Positions 55,541-64,000 of a stretch of DNA of 64,000 nt are shown here, one piece after another. The first letter of the stretch is position 1; each line of letters starts with the position of its first letter. Where the stretch lies: NCBI RefSeq assembly GCF_020497125.1, contig NC_059077.1, forward strand, positions 28,161,340 through 28,225,339. The letters are read 5' to 3'. This stretch comes from Mauremys mutica. Taxonomy: Eukaryota > Chordata > Testudines > Geoemydidae. A program made the position numbers and the translations under genes. The notes below the pieces were generated by a model that was not told the origin of the DNA, made no database searches, and saw only the letters and a program-made list of their open reading frames with translations.

Positions 55541-56658
55541 ATGAGTTGGGATGGTGTCACTGGGACAAGTTGGATGGGTTAGTGGAGGAGAGTAGACGAG
55601 ACACTTTTTGTCAATGGCCTATTATTGATGAGCAATCCTTCAGTAACTTTGTGTAAGGAAAGAGATCAGAGTTCATCCACTCCTCCCTGCTCCAAAATAA
55701 AAGCAGGCAAAGGGAGAATGGAGTAGAAAATGACACTGACCTTATGCCTGGATTAAAGGGATGGATCCTTTTGAGATTTCCCTCACATATTTATATTTTT
55801 AATTTTTAAAAAGGCCTATTTTGCAATTCCATAGTAATCTTATCCTTCTGGAACCCTGTGGTACACAGAAGATTGGTGTGTGGTGACCTATAATTACCCA
55901 TCATTTCCTGGGCTGATGGCCTGGAATATCTCAAATGCCTGCGGGGGTCAAACATAAAAACCAAGAGTGCTCAGTGATTTCATTGTGGTCTTCATGCTCT
56001 GCCTAAAGTCCCCAAAGCATGTTTGGACAATTGGAAATCTAACTTGGTTCTGCTGGAACTCGAAAAGGAGGTGTCTTTTTTTTTTTTCCTGGCAAAGCCA
56101 CATTGATTATTTTCTGTGAAAAGATGCTGTCATTTTAGTTATTGCTTTTATTCGGAGAGCTAACCCACTGATTGATAGGAATGGAACATTTGTCTTCAGT
56201 AACATGAGGTTCAGCAATTTATGACAAACAAGGGGTTAAAACGATTGTTTGTTCTGTAGTCAGGGTTATTCCATTTCTGAGCTCCCTTGGTTATTTTGAA
56301 GGCTTTGTCTTGTAAAGACTCCAGTAACTCCCACTTCTCAGCGTGCTTGCGACTCTCTACAGCTCTCCTGTCCTTTCCAAGGTTCCTCTCCCCTACCTGG
56401 TTTCTCTCTGGTGCAAACTACTCTTCGGGGCCTGTCTGTGCACTCTCCTCAGCCCCTCTGAACTAAATATTCTCATGTATGCTTCACACTAGCCTCCTCC
56501 TGGGCTGTTTTGAGTCCTCACTTTCAGCTCTCCTAGTCCATTCTGGGCTTCTCACCATAACTCTTCCCTCTCAATCTATAGTTCAACTAGTGCTGTCCTT
56601 GGTACCTCTAGCTCTTTACCTGTAATTACAGCCATTATCTCTGAGTGACATTGTATCA
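55541..56658. other. No feature recognised
   Basis: Unique-looking sequence with a T run at 56077-56088. Confidence 0.3.
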
Positions 56659-56946
56659 CAGGGGTCAGTAACCTTTGAGAAGTGGTGTGCCGAGCCTTCA
56701 TTTATTCATTCTAATTTAAGGTTTTGCATGCCAGTAATACAGTTTAACATTTTTAGAAGGTCTCTTTCTATAAGTCTACAATATATAACTAAACTATTGT
56801 TGTATGTAAAGTAAATAAGGTTTTTAAAATGTTTAAGAAGCTTCATTTAAAATTAAATTAAAATGCAGAGCCCCTCGGACCGGTGGCCAAGATCCGGGCA
56901 GTGTGAGTGTCACTGAAAATCACGTGCCATAGGTTGCCTATCCCTG
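56659..56946 (+). mobile_element. hAT MITE family B, copy 3
   Basis: CAGGGGTCAGTAACC to GGTTGCCTATCCCTG. The flanks TTGTATCA (56651-56658) and GTGTATCA (56947-56954) match at 7 of 8. The core is the same as the 18742-19033 copy. Confidence 0.9.
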
Positions 56947-57029
56947 GTGTATCAGGTTGTCTGTCACTTTTACTGTCTTCTATTTATGTTTCACACTGAC
57001 CCACAGCTTTCTATTTTGTTTTCATAATA

Positions 57030-57224
57030 CACCGCTAGCTCGATATAACGCCACCCGATATAACACGAATTTGGATATAACACAGTAAAGCAGTGCTCCG
57101 GGGGGGGGGGGAGGGGGCTACGCACTCTGATGGATCAAAACAAGTTCAATATAACACGGTTTCACCTATAACGCGATAAGTTTTTTTTTGCTCCCAAGGA
57201 CAGTGTTATATCGAGGTAGAGGTG
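57030..57224. mobile_element. Pogo-like MITE, 195 bp
   Basis: Left CACCGCTAGCTCGATATAAC and right (reverse complement) CACCTCTACCTCGATATAAC are matching inverted termini. TA lies on both sides (57028-57029 and 57225-57226). Inner GATATAACACG words repeat. A run of 13 G at 57101-57113 lies inside. Confidence 0.85.
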
Positions 57225-57226
57225 TA

Positions 57227-58564
57227 ATTGCTTGTTTAGAACTGTTAAATGATCCTGTACAGTATTCCTTCCATCTCTTGTTTAGTGTCCCAAGTGAGTA
57301 TACCTGATGCACTCATTCAAGTACATGCTATTTTCATACTGTTCTTGCTCAGGGATAGCTGCAGTTTTTCAGAAACGTGATAGGGCCTTTTCAGCTCTGT
57401 CACACATGCACAAGCTGAAACACGATTAGGAGCCATTCATTGGGAGTACACATTCTCCTCTGGGGGATGGGCCTGCAGGGCACAGCACTTGGAAGGACCA
57501 GTTGGTCATGACATATATAATCATTTTGGGAGTTTACATGCATTAAAGGGGAAGGGACTGAAAAGAGAATATCCATAGTACTCTTGGGGGAAAAAGAAGA
57601 GCCATTCTTAGCTGGCAACTGAAGGGTTACTAGCCTACAGAAATCATGAATGGAGTTAATGTTTGTTAAGGTGAAATTCCTTTTCTCTCTGCTTTCTTGT
57701 GCTTATTTGCAGCCATGATCATGTGTTGCTGCCAAAGGGGGAATTGGCATGAGTGGCTGTGGGGAAAATGTTCACTCCCTTTATACAGCAATAGATGTTA
57801 ATGTGACTAATCACAGCTTTTACTTTCCTGGTCTCATTCCTTTCCTGCAAGCTACCCATTGTCAGAGTCATAGAAACTTGAAAGGAAATCAAGTGATGTA
57901 GTCCATCTTCCTACCAGAATTGTCCCTGTACTGTATTTTTGAATGCTTTGTCCAGTCTAGTTTTAAATGTCCCATGTGATTAATATTCCACCTCTTTCCT
58001 TGGAACACTTTTGCTCATGTATCACTAGCAGGAAACTCTTGAACCTATTCAGTCTGTTTTCCTATTAGTCTCCAGTAAGTTGAGCCATTCTGCCCCAAGT
58101 CCTCTTTTTCTTCTTTTACGTTAGAGATTATTTTGCAGAGTTATTTCTAGCTCTCATATGTGAGTTAATGACTTTAGTGTTATGGGAGTTCTACTTCTAC
58201 TGTATGTAGAATTCCTCCCATGTATGTGTATGTTTACACACACCACACTGATGCTTGGCATGGCAGATTCAATACAGTAGTTGCAGTCAGCCCTGTCATT
58301 TCAATCTCTATCTGAATGGTGATTCAAATATAAAACTCGGTCTCTTTGGTACAAAGTGTCTGCTGCCATAAGAAATGCTTGCCAGCTTCTCCTGCCACCT
58401 GCAGCAACTGGAGTGGTTGATACCTGAGAGTGAGTTTGTTTGTTTGTTTTTCCTTTCTTTAGACCTATCACTAACCACCCATCCAGGGCAGGAAGTGCTC
58501 CGCAAAACATTTACATTGCTGGTCATCCATGAGGGGTTTAAAAATACTGGACAGAACATTGCCA
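57227..58564. other. No feature recognised
   Basis: Unique-looking. The stretch 57865-58085 (TTGAAAGGAAATCAAGTGAT, GTCCAGTCTAGTTTTAAATG) resembles a CR1-type 3' region on the minus strand but is too decayed to call firmly. Confidence 0.35.
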
Positions 58565-58712
58565 AAAACTCTGATGTGAGCACAAGGAATGAGCTGATCC
58601 AGCTACACACGTCTACACACATGTACACAAACAGTCCCATGGATTTCAATGGAACTATTCAGTGTGTAAAGTTAAGCATGTGCATGCGTCTTTGTAGGAT
58701 CGGGGCCTAGAG
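58565..58712. repeat. Palindromic repeat, relative of 48072
   Basis: ACACGTCTACACACATGTAC, AACAGTCCCATGGATTTCAA and GCGTCTTTGTAGGATCGGGG form a decayed palindrome. Confidence 0.55.
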
Positions 58713-61429
58713 TTTGAATGTTTGTATCTATTATACAATTAGTGCTTGCAGCTGCACAGCCTGCAAGCTGAAAGCGGTGTACTTGCATAACTTCTGCCCT
58801 GGCAAAGTATCTGCTGTACACTGTTTTGATGGATCACTTTTGCCAAGACACGTTAATATATCCCAGAATGTTATATGGAAAACAGATTGGATTCAAATTT
58901 ATTTAGAATCTGTTATATTGCAACAGTATCTTTTTCAACCTGTATTTTGTGTGTGTGTCTGTCTGAGTATTTTTTGTTTTCAGTTCTCACGCTCAGAATG
59001 ACTTGCTGCTTGAAAATTTATACTTGTCAAGAAGTCAATAGTGTAACCTTTGAAAAGACAGCACAGTAATACCAAAATGAAAGTCTTGATCCTTAATGCC
59101 AAAGTCTTAAAAACTGCCAAGATGAGTCAAGAGCTTCATTATGACTCTGACCCAGAAATTTTTAAAAAAGGAGGGTGAGGACTTGGAATTATATATTGTT
59201 TAAATTAAGTCTGTTAGAATGGATATCAAATGGTATAACGATGAATCCTAAATTGCTATAATAAAAATGCACATGCTAGCCAAGACCTGGTAATAATTAT
59301 CCTGCCCATAAGAATTCTCTGTAATGTCTTCATTCGTTTACTGTCAGAATCAGTTGTTTCTGTGGCAATGAAAACTTCCACAATGATCTGATGTTAAGGG
59401 GAAATAAAGTATGAATCCCTTTGCCTTGATATTAATTGTATCTATTGCAAAGTGTTTGGAGTCATGATGACTCAGTGCTCTCAGTTGCAAGAAGGCAAAT
59501 AAATTCACATATACCTCGATAAATGGCCCATAGGATGGAAAGACAACTGGAAGGTTGGATTCAGCATGTGATGACAACATGTATGGTTAAGATTAGAGTA
59601 CACAGTATGTTAAGGAATTATCAATGATTATCTGATCTGGCATATTCTGTGGAGATATTTTAAGATATCTCTTCAAATTACGGCGTACTGGAATGGAAGA
59701 TGGAGCTTTCTCTGTCTATGTTCATTGCAGAAATTTGGTGTTTTCATTTGACTGTTTCTTGGCATTGCCAAGAGCTCGGTTAATCTCTCTCTTCATATAT
59801 TGCTGATATTCTGACTGTGAAGCTTTGAACTCAACAGGGACATCATTTGCTATCTGGCAGGGGGGACAGTTGCTCCCTCAACCTTAGGTTGCCTCCTGCC
59901 CCCCAGACTTTTCATATCTCTGCACCAGCTGCCGCTGCAGTGTCTCCCCCACACTGGATGAAGGTGTGAATTGCACAAGCTTTAAAGCAATGTTCCTTCT
60001 GTATTTGGCTCCTCAGGATACAGAGAAAATACACATTTAAGGAACACACAGGCTCAGTTTGCAAAGTTGGTATTGAGGCAAAAACAAACAAACAAAAGTT
60101 CCGCCACCAAGGAACTTTCTCTTCTTTAGCTGGCCAATTAGACCATCCATAAGTAAAGATTCATTTTTGTGGCAAGGGTGAGGTAGTCTCATCATTAGTC
60201 TTTTCTCTACCACAGATGAGCAAGTTTCCTGCCATGTGCCTGCAGTAGCTCAGACAAAAGAGGCAGCCTGGACATAATCTCTCAGCCAAGGAGCCAACAA
60301 ATCATTTATATGCCATCACAGTGAAATTCACTGTGGAAAACTAGCACATGTGAGGTTCCTTTTTTGGTCTGTTTTTGTTTTAACATAATTGGCTAAATAC
60401 TTAGAGAGAGAAAAGAGCCCATTAAAATATTTAACTATCATGAAGCTATGAAACTTCTTGGTCAGAACAAAGTCTTGGCAGCCTGGAGTCTTCTATAGTC
60501 TTACCTGGACTGAGTAACTTGTTGTCACCTTGGAATATCAGGTGACTTCCTTGTTTCACAGCAGTCAGATCAGTTATGAAACTGGGTAAACCCAGGATAT
60601 CACTGAAAATCAGATGCAGCTCCATGCTAAGCTTCCAGTGGTAAATAAATCTCAGGGAAGAATGTATAAGGTAAAATGCACGTGTGACTTGTATGTATAC
60701 ATATTAATTTAAATGTGTGTATTTTTCCTGCCATTGTCAATTTGAAGTTAATTATTCAAGTCAAGAGGTGTTTTTTTAAACTGACTTATTCAGGTTATTC
60801 CTATTACTAGCCATTTCTACTGGATTCAGTTTCTAAACTTGAATCGACTTAGGGAAGTCTGGAAGCAACATGGTTGGGTTTTTTTGTTTTGTTTTAAAGT
60901 AATTGCTACAGAAATTGGAGCAACGCGCTCTCTTCAGAAGACAAGCAATGCGTTTCAGATGGTTAAGTTAAAAGAAAGAAAGACAGACCCAATTTTCATA
61001 TCGCCTACTTATGGTATCTGCAACAGGGTGGCTTGCTCCTGGGCTGGAGAGGCTGGGGCAAAGCCAGCTCTGATTTCAAAATGAGCCCCACCTGAGGGGA
61101 ATAATGTATTTTTAACATAAAAGGAAGCAGGAAGTTGTAAGGAGAGGGGTGTGGTTGAGATTGGGAGAGGCCAGAGGCATGGCAGTAAACTAGAGAAGAG
61201 GCTGTGCTGAGCCTGGAACCAATGAAAGACAGGACTTCTATGAGTTCTGTTTAGGACATACTCTGTTGCCAGTTTGGTGAAGAATGAATTAAGGGATTCT
61301 GGGCTGAAAAAGGTAACTGGAACTTTTGTGAGTTTGAAAAGGGGGCCCTGCTGAAAGGGAAATTGAGGTGGGTGGGGGCCATGGAACTACAGTGCATAGT
61401 CTGTATTTTTTTTTGTTATCATAGTTTAA
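58713..61429. other. No feature recognised
   Basis: AT-rich unique-looking sequence. Contains a small AAAC microsatellite at 60079-60095. Short frames have no domain. Confidence 0.3.
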
Positions 61430-61660
61430 GTCTAGAAGTAATAGTAATTGTCTAGTCAGACCTTCTGTATAAAACAGACCAGACAGCCTCGCCCAATAAC
61501 TTCTGTTTGATCAATAGCATAACTTTTGAAAAGATACACTAATCATGAATTGAGACAGCAAGTGTTGGAGAATCCACCCGTCCCATTCCTAGGTAAGTTG
61601 TTCCAATGGGTAATTACACTGAAAAATGTTGACCTTATTTCCAGTCAGTCTGTTTAGATT

Positions 61661-61992
61661 AGTGGGGCCCAAACTTTTCCTGTCTGCACCCCCACTCCAT
61701 TATTGCACAGTTGTTGACTCAGCAGAGGAGCTTGGGCTGAAGGCAGAGCTGGGAGCAGAACGGCGGATGGGGGAGGAGCTGGGGCTAGAGGTGGAGCTGA
61801 CTTGGGGGTGGAGAGGGAATGAGGGCAGAGCTGGGCTGTGGTTGGGGTCAGAGCTGGTTTAGGGGCAGAGCGGGGCTAGGTGGTGCTTCTTCCCCGCCCA
61901 CTGTGGGGGCTGGTCGGGTCCCTGATGTGCACCTCCCAAAATGTTCCTCTATGCCACCCTGGGGGGCACACCCCACAGTGTGGGGCCCAATG
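61661..61992. mobile_element. hAT-like MITE in CR1
   Basis: Left AGTGGGGCCCAAACTTTTCC and right end GTGGGGCCCAATG are inverted. The flanks TTTAGATT (61653-61660) and TCTAGATT (61994-62001) match at 7 of 8, both being CR1 sequence. The interior is G-rich with tandem-like GCAGAGCTGGG/GGAGCTGGGGC words. Confidence 0.72.
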
Positions 61993-62198
61993 GTCTAGAT
62001 TTAGCTCCCAGACATTGGATCTCATTATGCCTTTTTCTGTTAAATAGCCATCTACTCTCAAATACCTTCCCTGTGTAAATAATTGTAAGCCATGATCATG
62101 TCACTTTTTAGCCTTTTTCTTGGATGAACTAAATAGATTAAGCTTCTGCAGTCTGTCTGTAAGTCAGATTTTCCAGACCTCGGATTGTTCTTGTAGCT

Positions 62199-62893
62199 TG
62201 TGACTGGGTCCACTCACCGCTCCAGTGCCTCCTCGTGGCCAATATGGGAATTAGCTCTGGTAGCCAGTATGCCTTGCTCTGGTGTGCTCCACCCGTCACT
62301 TCTTCTGAACCCACGTCCCTCCAAGTACCGTGATGTCCTCTTCAGTGACACAGCCCTCCAGCCGTGTCACACGTAGTGCTCCCTGCTTCCAGGAGATGTC
62401 TCTGTAGTCCCTATCCAGCCACTTCTCTCAGTGGTGACTGTAGTCTGCTGCTTAGCCACTTCCTCAGTGGCTAATGGAGGGGCCTGGGCCTGCCCACTAC
62501 TCTGGGTGCCAGCCCAGGGACCCTGTAGGAGGCCGCTGCTTGCAGTGCTCCCTCTGACTTCTCAGTAGGTTTCCCTGGGCCACTTCCCCGCAGCCCCAGC
62601 ACCCTCTGCCCTGGTCTGAGAGCCTCTGCCTGCAGATCCTTATAGCTGCCTTTGGCCCCCCCTGGGTCTCTGCCTGCAGCACTGCTCTATCCAGGGTGCT
62701 TGTTGCCTTCAGCCTGCAAGGCAGCCAGTTATTCTCCCTCCTCAAGCTCCAGGGAGTGACTGAAGCTTCTCTGCTCTGCAGCCCTTCTTATATGGGCCTG
62801 CCGTGGCTGGCTGCTCCTTGAAGCCCTTCTCTGATTGGCTGCCTCCTGTGCAGGCTCCCTTAGAGCCCAGTGTGGGGCAGGTGCCCCATCACA
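62199..62893 (-). mobile_element. Solo LTR-like element in CR1
   Basis: TGTGACTGGG to CCCATCACA, TG...CA termini, 695 bp. The flanks TAGCT (62194-62198) and TAGCA (62894-62898) match at 4 of 5. A TATA-like CTTATA (62787-62792) lies about 100 bp from the right end, so the LTR reads on the minus strand. Shares the TGCCTCCT...GGGAATTAG block with 10557-11280. No gag or pol sequence. Confidence 0.65.
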
Positions 62894-63084
62894 TAGCACT
62901 TTTCTGAACCCTTTGCAATTTCTAGACCTCCCCTTTTGAAACATGGACATAAGAGCTAGAGGCAGTGTTCCAATAATGGTCTCATTAGTGCTCTTTAGTC
63001 CTCCTTGGTATTTCCTGGCTAATTCAGTCAAGGAACACGTTGATGTGTCAATGGCAGTTTCAAATACTGTTTCGGATTTTCTTG

Positions 63085-63180
63085 TATCCAAGATCTGAAA
63101 ACACTTCATAAAAATGATTATGTAAGCCTCACAACGTCCCTACAATGTGAAGCAGATAATTAACTGTAGCTGGGACTATA
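63085..63180 (+). repeat. MIR-like SINE fragment
   Basis: AAGATCTGAAAACACTTCAT, AGCCTCACAACGTCCCTACA. Confidence 0.5.
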
Positions 63181-63351
63181 GCACCCATTACCCACAAAGC
63201 AACTGGGAAGTTGTTTGTGGATGCAGTGAGCTCTGTCCTATATGTTGGACACAATAGTACTGCCTACTTAAAGACTTTGGACTGAATGCTGTTGGACTCA
63301 CACCCTCTGCAACCCAGAGAGTTTTAACTGGGTTGAGCTATGTGGTGTGGA

Positions 63352-63535
63352 AATCATAGAACATCAGGGTTGGAAGGGACCTCAGGAGGTCATCTAGTCT
63401 AACCCCCTGCTCAAAGCAGGACTAGTCTTCAGACAGATTTTTACCCCAGTTCCCTAAATGGCCCCCTCAAGGATTGAACTCACAACCCTGGATTTAGCAG
63501 GCCAGTGTTCAAGCCACTGGGCTCCCTCCCCCCAT
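63352..63535 (-). mobile_element. tRNA-derived SINE
   Basis: Reverse complement of the family at 38565. Tail words GTTGGAAGGGACCTCAGGAG and GTCATCTAGTCTAACCCCCT come first, and the tRNA-like head (TTGAACTCACAACCCTGG, TTTAGCAGGCCAGTG) last. Confidence 0.88.
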
Positions 63536-63674
63536 GTTTTTTTAGAGCTGGTGGGAAATGGTATTTTCATCCCACAAACATTTTTGAGCTTTATATTTCT
63601 TCCCCACATCCCCTCTCCCTTCAGAAGAAATTTAAACCTTTCAAAAAATTTGCAAGAAAGAGGCTCAACCAGAA

Positions 63675-63780
63675 TAGCCAGTGGTTAGGGCACTAATCTG
63701 GGAGCTCAGAATCAGGCAGATCAAGGGGTGAACCCAGGTCTTCCAGGTGAGTGTCCTCATGACTAGACTATTGGCTAATC
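63675..63780 (+). repeat. Possible tRNA-SINE fragment
   Basis: ATAGCCAGTGGTTAGGGCAC near the left and GACTAGACTATTGGCTAATC near the right are inverted, with CAGGTCTTCCAGGTGAGTGT between. Resembles a tRNA-type SINE family with fold-back ends. Confidence 0.4.
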
Positions 63781-64000
63781 TAGATGGGTTTCTTTCTCTC
63801 CAACCGAAATTCCATCCTGGACTTGAGAAAGTTTTGTTGACACTGATAGGTTCCCAGGAAAAGTTCAAATGTTGATGAATTTTCATTTTCCAGTGACCCA
63901 CTGTTTTGTCAAAAAATTCCTGATGAATGGTTGCTGTCCTTGATTTCATTGCTTGTGTGGCACTTTCTGAGCTAGTCTGTCCTGTGATATAAATATATGT
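63781..64000. other. No feature recognised
   Basis: AT-rich unique-looking sequence to the window end. Confidence 0.3.

Larger units (their letters stand above)
61430..63030 (-). mobile_element. CR1 LINE carrying two insertions
   Basis: CR1 on the minus strand. Pieces 61430-61660 (GAGAATCCACCCGTCCCATT, TTATTTCCAGTCAGTCTG), 61993-62198 (CCCAGACATTGGATCTCATT, ATGATCATGTCACTTTTTAG) and 62894-63030 (TTTTCTGAACCCTTTGCAAT, GTGTTCCAATAATGG) join in normal CR1 order once the hAT MITE and the LTR are removed. ORF2 is broken. Confidence 0.85.

Noticed and set aside
57101..57113. G run as G-quadruplex or regulatory site
   Set aside because: A single homopolymer inside a pogo-like MITE; more likely slippage than function.

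Overview
The window looks like ordinary non-coding DNA of a reptile nuclear genome, most probably a turtle. I infer this from the repeat mix: CR1 LINEs of several ages, tRNA-derived SINEs whose tail resembles CR1, PIF/Harbinger elements and derivatives with TCTACAC termini, several hAT-type MITE families starting CAGGGGTYGGCAACC or CAGTGGTTCTC, and many old MIR-like, L2 and L3-like relics. This is recognition from memory of repeat families, not a database search. I found no convincing host protein-coding gene, rRNA, functional tRNA or CRISPR array. The background is AT-rich and intron-like or intergenic.

The main coding locus is a near-complete 4.25 kb PIF/Harbinger transposon at 13167-17416. 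It has imperfect inverted termini and a 3-bp TGA target duplication. The plus strand carries an uninterrupted DDE transposase (13540-14829, 429 codons). The minus strand carries its usual partner, a two-exon Myb/SANT-like gene (17025 down to 15048) that is broken by one in-frame TGA and one frameshift. The two genes converge, with poly(A) signals about 30 bp apart. A third plus-strand reading frame (15982-16368) sits inside the intron of the Myb-like gene and has its own candidate splice acceptor and ATTAAA. This is the least explained part of the window.

Layout: 0.2-2.4 kb, CR1 relic, two MITEs with a 56-bp hairpin, and a minisatellite. 4.3-5.8 kb, hAT 5' end and an R2-like retrotransposon C-terminal relic. 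7.3-7.9 kb, Harbinger MITE. 10.5-11.3 kb, LTR-like element with an inserted repeat. 12.6-13.0 kb, pogo-type MITE. 13.2-17.4 kb, Harbinger. 18.1-19.7 kb, nested hAT MITE, MIR and other repeats. 23.8-27.8 kb, CR1 pieces and a hAT element split by a 2.2 kb CR1. 28.8-30.8 kb, MIR, a hAT-like repeat and unassigned sequence. 32.1-36.4 kb, hAT, L3-like, CR1 and Harbinger-like repeats. 37.3-41.1 kb, MIR and a Harbinger MITE with a SINE inside it. 42.3-45.4 kb, pogo/Tigger relic, CR1 with a SINE inside it, and a hAT MITE. 46.8-47.7 kb, a 5'-truncated CR1. 52.7-57.2 kb, AT-rich repeat, L2 RT relic, hAT and pogo MITEs. 61.4-63.5 kb, CR1 carrying a hAT MITE and an LTR, then a SINE. Long stretches between these hold nothing I can name.

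The genes here serve mobile elements, not host pathways. The Harbinger transposase and Myb-like protein normally act together at the TIRs. MITEs at 7326-7878 and 38448-38879 share those termini and could once have been moved by such an element. The nesting gives relative ages: CR1 inserted into a hAT, SINEs into a CR1 and into a MITE, and a hAT and an LTR into another CR1.
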